Both the position numbers and the translations under genes were made by a program. A DNA stretch of 11,052 nucleotides from assembly GCA_023265535.1 (NCBI GenBank), contig JAHFTI010000074.1, forward strand, positions 691 through 11,742, in the 5' to 3' direction. Below the pieces are notes generated by a model that worked only from the letters and a program-made list of their open reading frames with translations, did not search any database and was not told the DNA's origin. Positions 1 to 7,214 of the stretch are shown here, piece by piece. Position 1 is the stretch's first letter; the number at the start of each line of letters is the position of its first letter. Origin of the DNA: Opitutaceae bacterium (GTDB lineage: Bacteria > Verrucomicrobiota > Verrucomicrobiia > Opitutales > Opitutaceae).

Positions 1-1
1 G

Positions 2-1183
2 TTCGAAAAGCAGGAAAAGGTCTGCGCCGCCGATCTCGCCCGCACCCAGGAATTGTGCATCGCCCTCTCCTTCGATCCCGCACCCGCGCAGAAGCTCCTC
101 AAGGAACATGCCACCCTTGGCCAGCGTTATCGTGAGGCGCTCAAGTCCTATGTCCCGACCGACCCCAAGCCGGGCAACACCGTGGATGCCCTCGTGAAGG
201 GCATGGATCGCGAAACCACCACCCAGATGGATTCCCTCGTCGTGGCCATCAGCCAGCATTCGAACAAGATGGGGGATGCCATGCACGCTGAATTTGAGCG
301 CAATGGAGACCTGATGCGCTGGGTCATGGGCATCGGCACCCTGGTGGGCGTGCTTTGCGGAATCACCTTCGGCATCCTCACCACCAACGCCGTGACCCGC
401 TACGTGCGCGACATCGCCTCCCGCATGCTGAACAGCACCGGGGATATGAGCCGCGCCGTGGACCAGGTCTCCGGCTCCAGCCAGAACCTTGCCGAGGGGT
501 CCAGCAAGCAGGCGGCCTCCCTCGAGGAGACCAGCGCCTCCATGGAGGAGATCGCCGGCACGATCAGCCAAAACGCCGACAGCGCCAAGGAGGCCCACCG
601 CATCTCCACTCTCAACCGCCAGGCCACCGACGCCAGCGCCGTCGAGGTCGAGGCCATGCAGGGCGCGATGCAGGACGTCTCCACCTCCTCCTCCAACATC
701 GCCAAGATCGTCAAGACCATCGACGAGATCGCCTTCCAGACCAACATCCTCGCCCTCAACGCCGCCGTCGAGGCCGCCCGCGCCGGTGAGGCGGGTGCGG
801 GTTTCGCCGTCGTCGCCGAGGAGGTGCGCAGCCTCGCCCAGCGTTCCGCCACGGCCGCCCGCGAGACGGCCTCGCTCATCGAGGACGCCCTCTCCAAGAG
901 CCAGCGCGGTGCGGAGCTCTCCACGCGCATCACCAGCTCCCTGCGCGCTGTAGTCGAGAACACACGCAAGGTGGACGACCTCATCGGCCAGATCGCCCGC
1001 GCCTCCGAGGAGCAGGCCCAGGGCATCAAGCAGGTCACCCATTCCCTCCACGAGATCGACCACGTGACCCAGGCCAACACCGCCACCTCCGAGGAGACCG
1101 CCGCCGCCGCCCGCGAGCTGGAATCGCAGACCAAGTCCCTGCGCGACGAACTGGCCCTCCTGCTGGGAAAGCCCAGCGCCTGA
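2..1183 (+). CDS. Methyl-accepting chemotaxis protein, 5' end missing
   Basis: This is a transmembrane chemoreceptor that would signal through CheW/CheA. The frame is open to the left edge, so the N-terminus (first membrane helix and part of the sensor) lies outside; 393 residues are visible. Residues about 1-105 are a helical periplasmic segment, probably the end of a four-helix-bundle sensor. A hydrophobic helix follows at about 107-129 (starts [11 protein letters not shown]). Next come a methylation-type helix ([19 protein letters not shown], near 165-185) and the highly conserved hairpin tip at about 239-272 ([20 protein letters not shown], then [11 protein letters not shown]). A second methylation helix ([15 protein letters not shown]) lies near the C-terminus. 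Only about 30 residues separate the membrane helix from the methylation helix, too few for a normal HAMP domain. The protein ends GKPSA, without a CheR-tethering pentapeptide. No che genes are in view. The family call is secure; the ligand is unknown. Confidence 0.95.
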   Translation, partial: FEKQEKVCAADLARTQELCIALSFDPAPAQKLLKEHATLGQRYREALKSYVPTDPKPGNTVDALVKGMDRETTTQMDSLVVAISQHSNKMGDAMHAEFERNGDLMRWVMGIGTLVGVLCGITFGILTTNAVTRYVRDIASRMLNSTGDMSRAVDQVSGSSQNLAEGSSKQAASLEETSASMEEIAGTISQNADSAKEAHRISTLNRQATDASAVEVEAMQGAMQDVSTSSSNIAKIVKTIDEIAFQTNILALNAAVEAARAGEAGAGFAVVAEEVRSLAQRSATAARETASLIEDALSKSQRGAELSTRITSSLRAVVENTRKVDDLIGQIARASEEQAQGIKQVTHSLHEIDHVTQANTATSEETAAAARELESQTKSLRDELALLLGKPSA

Positions 1184-1217
1184 TTAGTCTCTACTGCTGG
1201 ATTGCAGTTTGCCGGGA

Positions 1218-1236
1218 GCTCGCACACGGTGCGGGC
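1218..1236 (+). promoter_or_regulatory. Stem-loop just before the uup start codon
   Basis: GCTCGCAC (1218-1225) and GTGCGGGC (1229-1236) form an 8-bp stem with one G-U pair around a 3-nt loop. The stem ends 4 nt before the ATG at 1241, so it covers the place where a ribosome would load. No Shine-Dalgarno sequence is visible. It could reduce or regulate translation. It would be coding if translation really began at the in-frame TTG at 1202. The pairing is seen; the role is inferred. Confidence 0.4.
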
Positions 1237-1240
1237 CTCC

Positions 1241-3073
1241 ATGTCCCTGCTCAGCCTCCTCGACGTCAGCCTCAGCTACGGTGGTCCCGCCCTCCTCGAT
1301 TCCGTGAATCTCCAGATCGACGAGGGGGAGCGCGTCTGCCTGCTCGGTCGAAATGGCTCCGGCAAGTCGTCGCTGCTGCGCATCCTTTCCGGCGACCTGA
1401 AGCCCGACCGCGGCGACATCTTCCGCATGCCCGGCCTCTTCGTCGCCCGCCTCCAGCAGGAGGTCCCGACCGACGTCCACGGCAAGGTGCACGACATCGC
1501 CGCCTCCGGACTGCGCGAGCTGCACGAGCATGAGGAAGCCTGGGAGCGCGAGCTGCGCCTCGAGGACATCTTCAAGAAGCTCCAGCTGGACCCCGCCGCC
1601 GACTTCGCCTCCCTCTCGGGCGGCCTCAAGCGCCGCGCCCTGCTCGCCCGCGCCCTCGCCGGCAAGCCCGACCTGCTCCTCCTCGACGAGCCCACGAACC
1701 ATCTCGACCTGGAATCGATCCTCTGGATGGAGGAGTTCCTCGTGAACGAGAAGCTCAGCATCTGTTTCGTCACGCACGACCGCGCCTTCCTGCGCAAGAT
1801 CGCCACGCGCATCATCGAGCTCGACCGAGGCCGCGTCGCCGGCTGGGCCTGCGACTACGACACCTACCTCGTGCGCAAGCAGGAGGTCCTCGAGGCCGAG
1901 GAGAAGCAGCAGGCCCTCTTCGACAAGAAGCTCGCCCAGGAGGAGGAATGGATACGCCGCGGTGTGCGCGCCCAGCGTTCGCGCGCCGTGGGCCGCATCC
2001 ACGCCCTGCAGGACATGCGCGCCGAGCGCCTCGCCCGCCGCGAGCGCCAGGGCAATGTCAAGATGACCCTCAGCGAGGCCAACCGCTCCGGCGTGAAAGT
2101 CATCGAGGCCCAGAAGCTCAATTTCGCCTATCCCGACGGCCGCCTCCTGCTGCGCGAGTTCGACACCCTCATCACGCGCGGCGACAAGATCGGCCTCATC
2201 GGTCCCAACGGTTCGGGCAAGACCACGCTCATCAAGCTGCTGCTCGGCCAGTTGAAGCCCACCGGCGGCCTGCTCGAGCACGGCACCAACCTCGAGGTCG
2301 TGTACTTCGACCAGCTGCGCGCGCAGATCGACGATACCAAGTCCGTCGCCGACAACATCGCCAACGGAAACGAGACCGTGCAGGTCGATGGCCGCACCCG
2401 CCACGTCATCAGCTACCTGCAGGATTTTCTCTTCCTTCCCGAGCGCGCGCGCTGCCCGGCCCGCGTGCTTTCGGGCGGCGAGCGCAACCGCCTCCTGCTG
2501 GCCCGCCTCTTCACAAAACCCGCCAACGTGCTCGTCCTCGACGAGCCCACGAACGACCTCGACGCCGAGACTCTCGAGCTGCTCGAGAACCTGCTCGTCG
2601 AGTACCAGGGCACCCTGCTGCTCGTGAGCCATGACCGCGAGTTCCTCGACAATGTCGTCACCAGCACCTTCGTCTTCGAGGGCGAGGGCGTGGTGAACGA
2701 GTACGTGGGCGGCTACAGCGAGTGGTTTCGCATTCGCCGTCAGCAGCAGCAGGCCGCCGCACAGGCAGCAGCCGCAGCAGCCGCCGCTGCCCAGACGGGC
2801 GACACCGACTCCAAGCGCCCCGCGCGCACGGGCAAGCTGCGCAAGCTCAACAACCGCGAGAAGGCCGAACTCGACGCCCTGCCGGCGCGCATCGAGGCCC
2901 TCGAGACGGAGCAGCACGAGCTGGGCCTTCGCCTGGGCGACCCCTCCCTCTACCAAAACGATCCCACCGCCGCCCCCAAGCTGAAGGCCCGCCTGGACGC
3001 CCTGGAGGCCGAGATGTCGGCCGCCTTCGCGCGCTGGGAGGAGCTCGAGGCCGTGCGTGCCGCCAACCCCTGA
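1241..3073 (+). CDS. uup: ABC-F ATPase, Uup type
   Basis: This is a cytosolic ABC-F protein of 610 residues with two nucleotide-binding domains and no membrane part. Domain 1 has Walker A GRNGSGKS (36-43), signature LSGG (125-128) and Walker B LLLLDEP (145-151). Domain 2 has GPNGSGKT (321-328), LSGGE (410-414) and VLVLDEP (430-436). The charged interdomain linker at about 215-285 is the part that reaches into the ribosomal E/P-site region in this family. A Gln/Ala low-complexity stretch (about 500-518) leads to a C-terminal coiled coil (about 535-605, starting near GKLRKLNNREK), which is the Uup hallmark. Uup-type proteins are linked to ribosome rescue and assembly, and the E. coli coiled coil binds DNA. 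The ATG at 1241 is chosen because it puts MSLLSLLDVSLSYGG at the usual N-terminus; the frame is open to a TTG at 1202. The gene lies 57 nt after the chemoreceptor, with no clear terminator between. Both catalytic sites look intact. Confidence 0.93.
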   Translation: MSLLSLLDVSLSYGGPALLDSVNLQIDEGERVCLLGRNGSGKSSLLRILSGDLKPDRGDIFRMPGLFVARLQQEVPTDVHGKVHDIAASGLRELHEHEEAWERELRLEDIFKKLQLDPAADFASLSGGLKRRALLARALAGKPDLLLLDEPTNHLDLESILWMEEFLVNEKLSICFVTHDRAFLRKIATRIIELDRGRVAGWACDYDTYLVRKQEVLEAEEKQQALFDKKLAQEEEWIRRGVRAQRSRAVGRIHALQDMRAERLARRERQGNVKMTLSEANRSGVKVIEAQKLNFAYPDGRLLLREFDTLITRGDKIGLIGPNGSGKTTLIKLLLGQLKPTGGLLEHGTNLEVVYFDQLRAQIDDTKSVADNIANGNETVQVDGRTRHVISYLQDFLFLPERARCPARVLSGGERNRLLLARLFTKPANVLVLDEPTNDLDAETLELLENLLVEYQGTLLLVSHDREFLDNVVTSTFVFEGEGVVNEYVGGYSEWFRIRRQQQQAAAQAAAAAAAAAQTGDTDSKRPARTGKLRKLNNREKAELDALPARIEALETEQHELGLRLGDPSLYQNDPTAAPKLKARLDALEAEMSAAFARWEELEAVRAANP

Positions 3074-3139
3074 CAACCGCGGGGCCGGGGCCGAGTTCCT
3101 GCCTCCCGCGTGGAAGCCCACCCCACCACCGTGTGTGAA

Positions 3140-3148
3140 GGGGGGGGG
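3140..3148 (+). repeat. Run of nine G in the uup-GH28 gap
   Basis: Nine consecutive G lie 157 nt before the chosen GH28 start, inside the 231-nt gap 3074-3304. Such tracts are prone to slippage in replication and to sequencing error. The gap is otherwise GC-rich up to about 3226 and becomes T-rich near 3280-3300. I see no gene in it. Confidence 0.6.
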
Positions 3149-3190
3149 CGCCGGCCACCAGGAGAGCCTGCGCCTGCCACCGGGGGCTCC

Positions 3191-3240
3191 GACTGGCCCT
3201 CTGCGGACCAGTCTCCTTGCCCTGGATTTTTTTTGGGCAA
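3191..3240 (+). terminator. Possible terminator region after uup
   Basis: A stem of GACTGG.CC (3191-3199) with GG.CCAGTC (3205-3213), one mismatch and a 5-nt loop, is followed 13 nt later by eight T (3227-3234). The T run is itself enclosed by the inverted repeat TTGCCC (3217-3222) and GGGCAA (3235-3240). The distance from stem to T run is too long for a textbook intrinsic terminator. It may instead be a GH28 leader structure. Confidence 0.3.
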
Positions 3241-3304
3241 CTCGCCGCGCCCCCCTGCGTCACTCCTTGCTGTACCTTGGTGTTTCAAATTTCCCTTCGT
3301 TGCC

Positions 3305-4975
3305 ATGACCTTCGCGCATCTCCTTCCCTCGCCGGCCCGTTCCTGTGCCCTGTTGGCCGTTCTTATTGGTATTTCAATGGGGGCAATGGACTTGCGCGCC
3401 GATGTCGCCGCCTCCTCCTCCGCGCAAGCCTCCGTGGTGCTCGCCCCTGTGGCGCTTCCCTCCATCCCGGTGCGCCAGGTGGACCTGGTTTCCTTCGGCG
3501 CGGTGGGCAATGGCACGCAGCTTAACACGATGGCCTTTGCCGCCGCCATCGCCGCCGTGGCAGAACAGGGGGGCGGTCGTGTGAACGTGCCCGCGGGCAT
3601 CTGGCTGACCGGCCCCATCATCATGCGAAGCCGCGTGGAGCTCCACCTTGCCGCCGGCGCCATCATCCTCTTCACGCCCGACCGCTCTCGCTACCCGCTC
3701 GTGCAGACCACCTGGGAGGGCAACTCCGCCGTGCGCTGCCTGGCCCCCATCTCAGGTTCGAACCTTGAGGACATCGCCATCACCGGCGAGGGCGTCATCG
3801 ATGGCTCCGGCGACGCCTGGCGCCCGGTCAAGAAGGACAAGCTCACGGAGTCCCAGTGGCGCCGGCTGCTGGCCAGCGGCGGCGTGACCGACGACGCCAA
3901 GCGCCTCTGGTTCCCCTCCGAGAGTCCACGCCTGGGCTATGAGAACTCCGCCCTGCGCAACTCCCCCAACAAGGCCGACCAGGAGAAGGCCCGCGACGCG
4001 CTGCGTCCCGTCCTGCTGAATTTCGTCAACTGCCGCCGCGTGCTTCTTGAGGGCGTCACCTTCCAGAACTCCCCGGCCTGGTGCCTGCACCCGCTGCTCT
4101 CCGAGGACATCACCCTGCGCCGTGTCACCGTGCGCAATCCCTGGTATGCACAGAATGGCGACGGTCTCGATCTCGAATCCTGTCGCCGCGTGCTCGTGGA
4201 GCACTGCAACTTCGACGTGGGCGACGACGCCATCTGCCTCAAGTCCGGCAAGGACGCCGAGGGCCGCAAGCGCGGGCGCCCCACCGAGAATGTGCTGGTG
4301 CGTGACTGCGTGGTGCAGCACGGCCATGGCGGCTTCGTCGTCGGCAGCGAGATGTCGGGCGGAGTGCGCGACGTCATCGTCGAGCGCTGCACCTTCCTCG
4401 GCACCGATGTCGGCCTGCGCTTCAAGAGCACGCGCGGCCGCGGCGGCCTCGTGGAGCGTATCCGGATTTCGGATATCCGCATGCTGCGCATCGGCGGCGA
4501 CGCCATCCTCTTCGACCTCTTTTACATGGGCCGCAAGGCCGAGGGCGCGGAGGTCATCCCGCCCGTCTCACCCGAGACCCCCTCCTTCCGCGACATCCAC
4601 ATGACCCGCATCGTCTCCGTCGGCGCGCGCCGCTCCGCCCTCATCCAGGGCCTGCCGGAGATGCCCATCCAGGACATCGTGCTCGAGGATTCCAGCCTCG
4701 AGGGCACCCAGGGTATCACCGTGGTGGATACAAAGGGCCTGCTCCTGCGCAGGGTCGAGGTGAAGGCCTCCGAGGGGGCGCCCGTCTCCTTTGCCAACAC
4801 CGCCGACTCCCGCACCGAGGACCTGTCCCTGGCCACGCCGGCCGCCGGCCCGCTCATCACCGTCAGTGGTGCGCGTTCCTCCAAGCTCCAGTTCGAGGGC
4901 AAGGGGGCCCTGCAGGACGGCTACGTGGGTGTTTCCAAGGAAGTCCCGGCCGGCGTCGTCACGCGCAAGCCCTGA
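3305..4975 (+). CDS. Exported glycoside hydrolase family 28 (polygalacturonase-like)
   Basis: A GH28 beta-helix enzyme of 556 residues, predicted to hydrolyse pectic polysaccharide (galacturonan or rhamnogalacturonan) outside the cytoplasm. The N-terminus looks like a signal peptide: Arg at 12, then hydrophobic CALLAVLIGISMGAM (14-28). The mature domain starts near VDLVSFGAVGNGTQLN (59-74), the usual opening of bacterial GH28. Active-site motifs are in order: NGDGLDLES (284-292; Asp286), GDD (306-308; Asp307 and Asp308), HGHGGFVVGSEMSGGV (339-354; His341) and LRFKS (371-375; Arg372 and Lys374). The first motif is NGD rather than the classic NTD, which I believe is common in bacterial members. 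About 60 residues (172-232, Lys/Arg/Trp rich) are inserted in the helix, as in exo-acting relatives. The ATG at 3305 is preferred over the open 65-codon extension because it begins the signal peptide. No Shine-Dalgarno sequence is visible. The exact substrate is not decidable here. Confidence 0.9.
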   Translation: MTFAHLLPSPARSCALLAVLIGISMGAMDLRADVAASSSAQASVVLAPVALPSIPVRQVDLVSFGAVGNGTQLNTMAFAAAIAAVAEQGGGRVNVPAGIWLTGPIIMRSRVELHLAAGAIILFTPDRSRYPLVQTTWEGNSAVRCLAPISGSNLEDIAITGEGVIDGSGDAWRPVKKDKLTESQWRRLLASGGVTDDAKRLWFPSESPRLGYENSALRNSPNKADQEKARDALRPVLLNFVNCRRVLLEGVTFQNSPAWCLHPLLSEDITLRRVTVRNPWYAQNGDGLDLESCRRVLVEHCNFDVGDDAICLKSGKDAEGRKRGRPTENVLVRDCVVQHGHGGFVVGSEMSGGVRDVIVERCTFLGTDVGLRFKSTRGRGGLVERIRISDIRMLRIGGDAILFDLFYMGRKAEGAEVIPPVSPETPSFRDIHMTRIVSVGARRSALIQGLPEMPIQDIVLEDSSLEGTQGITVVDTKGLLLRRVEVKASEGAPVSFANTADSRTEDLSLATPAAGPLITVSGARSSKLQFEGKGALQDGYVGVSKEVPAGVVTRKP

Positions 4976-5078
4976 AAGGCAAGGAGTCAGGAGTCGGGCC
5001 AGGTGCTGATTGTTTGGGGGCCTTGCTTCCGGATTCTCGCTCCTCGCTTTCACTTCTTCAACTGCCTCCGATGGCGCA

Positions 5079-5116
5079 AAAAAGCCCCTGCTCCTCCAAG
5101 GAGACAGGGGCTTTTT
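5079..5116. terminator. Bidirectional intrinsic terminator between convergent genes
   Basis: AAAAAGCCCCTG (5079-5090) is exactly complementary to CAGGGGCTTTTT (5105-5116). The 14-nt centre can add a TCC/GGA pairing. With A runs on one side and T runs on the other, it works on both strands, ending GH28 (stop 4975) from the left and the ABC-F gene (stop 5136) from the right. Confidence 0.93.
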
Positions 5117-5135
5117 GTTGCCTGGCCCGGACGGC

Positions 5136-7070
5136 TCAGGTCGTGAGGCGTTCGACTTCCTCGTTCTTCTTCTCCCACTCCTCGGTCGCCTTCTGCAGGC
5201 GGTCGACGATGACGCTCAGCTCGCGGTTGAGCATCTGGGCCTTGCCCGGGGTGTTGTAGGTCTCGGGCGCCTCCATGGCGGCGGTGATCTCGGCCTGGCT
5301 CTTTTCCAGGTTGGAGATCTCCTGCTCGAGGGCGGCCACGCGGGCCTTGGCGGCGCGCAGGGGGGCTCCCTTGGCGGCGCGGGCCTCGGCCTCGGCGCGT
5401 TTCTGCTCCTTGGTCTTGGGACCGGTGCGGCCGGACTCCTTTTCCTCGGAGGCCTTGGCTGCCTGGGCCTGCACGGGGCGTGAATCGGTGAAGCCCGCGG
5501 TCAGGGCCACGCGTGCGTCGCCCGCCTTGGACTTTTCCAGGTAGTAGTCGTAGTCGCCCGCGTAGGACGTGAGATGGCCGGACTGCACGTGGAGCACCTT
5601 GCGCGCCACGGCCTTGATGAAGTACACATCGTGGCTGATGAAGATCAGCGTGCCCTCGTACTGCTGCAGGGCGGCCACGAGTGCGTCGATCGACGGGATG
5701 TCGAGGTGCGTCGTGGGCTCGTCCATGAGGAGGAGGTTGGGCGGGGAGAGGAGCAGCTTGACCAGGGCGAGGCGCGATTTCTCACCGCCGCTGAGCACGC
5801 CGACCTTCTTGAAGACGTCGTCCTTGCGGAAGAGGAAGCCGCCGAGAAGCGTGCGCGCCATCTGCTCGGTGATGGCGGGGTTCTCGTCGCGCATGGTCAT
5901 TGCCTCATCGATGACCGTGTTCTTGAGATTGAGCGTCTCGGAGCGGTTCTGGGAGAAGTAGCCCGGCTTGACGTTGCTGCCCAGGTCGAACTCGCCGCCC
6001 TGGATGGAGACAACGCCGGCCAGGATCTTGAGGAAGGTGGACTTGCCCGCGCCGTTGGGGCCGACGAGCACAAGGCGCTCGCCGCGTTCGGCGGAGAAGT
6101 TCAGGTTGTTGTAGACGACGTGGTCGCCGTAGGCCTGCTTGACGTTCTTGAGCGTGACCACCTTCAGGCCCGAGCGCGGGGGCTGCGGGAAGCGGAAGTT
6201 GATCTTGATGAGGTCGTCCTCGGGCTCGTCGACCGCCACGTCCATGAGGCGTTCGATCTGCTTTTCCTTGGACTTGGCGCGCGAGGCCATGGAGGCCTTG
6301 GCGCCGAAGCGGTCCACGAACTTCTGGAGGTGGGCGATCTCGCGCTGCTGGTTCTTGAAGGCGGCCGCCTGCTGGAGCTTGTGCTCGGCCTTGAGGCGCA
6401 GGTAGTCGTCGTAGTTGCCCGTCCACTCGTAGAGCTGGCGGTTGCGCAGCTCGATGATGCCCGTGCAGAGGGCGTTGAGGAAGGCGCGATCGTGGGAGAT
6501 GATGACGAGGCCGCCCGGGTAGCGGGTCAGGTAGTCCTGGAACCAGAGCAGGGCCGAAAGATCGAGATGGTTTGTCGGCTCGTCGAGGAGCAGGAGGGCG
6601 GGCTCGGCCACCAGCAGGCGCGCGAGGTGGGCGCGCATGACCCAGCCGCCCGAGAAGGTCTTGGCGTGGCGGTGGTGGTCCTCCTCCTTGAAGCCGAGGC
6701 CGGCGAGGATGCGCTTGGCGCGCGGCTCGAGGGTGTAGTCGTCGTGGTGAAGGTCGTCGTCGTGATGTTCCTCGCCCTGCGGGCCGGAGAGGCCGGGCGT
6801 CTTCACGCGGCCGAGGGCGATCTGGAGGATGGTCTCCTCGCCGGCGGGGGCGCTGTCCTGGGGAAGGAAGCCGAAGTCGGCGCCGCGTTCCCAGGTGATG
6901 GTGCCCTCGTCGACAGACTCCTCGCCGAGGATCAGGTTGAAGAGCGTGGATTTGCCCGCGCCGTTGGGACCCACGAGACCGAGGCGGTCGGTGCGTTGGA
7001 TGAAGAGGGAGACCTCGGAGAACAGCGTGCGTGGTCCGTAGCTTTTTGAGACATCGGCGATCGTGAGCAT
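5136..7070 (-). CDS. ABC-F ATPase, YheS/YdiF-like, with His-rich insert
   Basis: A second cytosolic ABC-F protein, 644 residues. Domain 1 has GPNGAGKS (34-41), the signature FSGGW (139-143) and LLLLDEP (159-165). The linker runs about 225-300, ending KINFRFPQPPRSG. Domain 2 has GPNGAGKS (337-344), LSGGE (426-430) and LLLMDEP (446-452). A Lys/Glu/Ala-rich tail from about 550 forms a coiled coil. FSGGW and the linker suggest the YheS/YdiF branch rather than Uup. ABC-F proteins bind ribosomes and relieve stalling or protect against antibiotics; which of these applies here is unknown. An odd feature is the His/Asp-rich stretch at 101-112 (EHHDDDLHHDDY), plus DHHRH at 131-135. The ATG at 7070 is chosen because it gives MLTIADVSKSYG, the normal family start. 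The gene lies 144 nt downstream of the transporter gene, and the leader between them holds a terminator-like hairpin. No Shine-Dalgarno sequence. Confidence 0.93.
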   Translation of the reverse strand: MLTIADVSKSYGPRTLFSEVSLFIQRTDRLGLVGPNGAGKSTLFNLILGEESVDEGTITWERGADFGFLPQDSAPAGEETILQIALGRVKTPGLSGPQGEEHHDDDLHHDDYTLEPRAKRILAGLGFKEEDHHRHAKTFSGGWVMRAHLARLLVAEPALLLLDEPTNHLDLSALLWFQDYLTRYPGGLVIISHDRAFLNALCTGIIELRNRQLYEWTGNYDDYLRLKAEHKLQQAAAFKNQQREIAHLQKFVDRFGAKASMASRAKSKEKQIERLMDVAVDEPEDDLIKINFRFPQPPRSGLKVVTLKNVKQAYGDHVVYNNLNFSAERGERLVLVGPNGAGKSTFLKILAGVVSIQGGEFDLGSNVKPGYFSQNRSETLNLKNTVIDEAMTMRDENPAITEQMARTLLGGFLFRKDDVFKKVGVLSGGEKSRLALVKLLLSPPNLLLMDEPTTHLDIPSIDALVAALQQYEGTLIFISHDVYFIKAVARKVLHVQSGHLTSYAGDYDYYLEKSKAGDARVALTAGFTDSRPVQAQAAKASEEKESGRTGPKTKEQKRAEAEARAAKGAPLRAAKARVAALEQEISNLEKSQAEITAAMEAPETYNTPGKAQMLNRELSVIVDRLQKATEEWEKKNEEVERLTT

Positions 7071-7089
7071 GAAAGGGTCATACGATCGG

Positions 7090-7118
7090 AAAAAAAGCCC
7101 CGGCGTCAATGGGAGCTT
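7090..7118 (-). terminator. Terminator or attenuator hairpin before the ABC-F gene
   Basis: Read on the minus strand, AAGCTCC (7118-7112) pairs with GGGGCTT (7101-7095): 7 bp with one G-U and a loop of about 10 nt. It is followed at once by a run of seven T (7096-7090). This has the form of an intrinsic terminator for the transporter transcript. The T run ends 19 nt before the ABC-F ATG at 7070, too close to leave room for an ordinary promoter after it, so transcripts of the ABC-F gene must probably cross it. The loop contains TTGACG (7109-7104), which could also be a -35 box with only a weak -10 (TCGTAT, 18 nt on). Confidence 0.6.
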
Positions 7119-7139
7119 GCAGACAATCGGCGTTGGTGC

Positions 7140-7156
7140 CTCCCCAGGCCGGGGAG
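7140..7156 (-). promoter_or_regulatory. Upstream hairpin that can compete with the terminator
   Basis: CTCCCC and GGGGAG (7156-7151 and 7145-7140, minus strand) form a 6-bp stem with a 5-nt loop. Part of it, CCCCGGC (7154-7148), is also perfectly complementary to GCCGGGG (7104-7098), whose last bases belong to the terminator stem. Two mutually exclusive folds are therefore possible, as in attenuators. The pairings are seen; the function is inferred. Confidence 0.4.
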
Positions 7157-7214
7157 TGCAGGCCGAACCAGTTGTGCCAGGTCCTTGGAAGGGAAGCAGT
7201 TTGGACGGGCAGCC

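Noticed and set aside
400..1242. 280-codon minus-strand frame over the chemoreceptor
   Set aside because: Ser/Arg/Ala-rich, no motif; the + strand carries the universally conserved receptor tip.
2740..2790. CAG/GCC trinucleotide-like repeat as a mobile or repeat element
   Set aside because: It encodes the Gln/Ala linker of Uup in frame; ordinary low-complexity coding sequence.
1184..3121. 645-codon open frame antisense to uup, and a 491-codon one (5574-7049) antisense to the second ABC-F
   Set aside because: Their products are low-complexity Gly/Val/Leu/Ala/Glu-rich and resemble no family. They are mirror images of strongly biased GC-rich codons in well-supported ABC-F genes.
3305..4975. 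Pectate lyase as an alternative for the beta-helix protein
   Set aside because: The four GH28 active-site motifs are present in order, and no lyase motif was recognised.
4976..5078. Small gene in the gap after GH28 (frame opening at 5010 or 5014)
   Set aside because: The frames run through the terminator and into the antisense of the ABC-F gene; no coding character.
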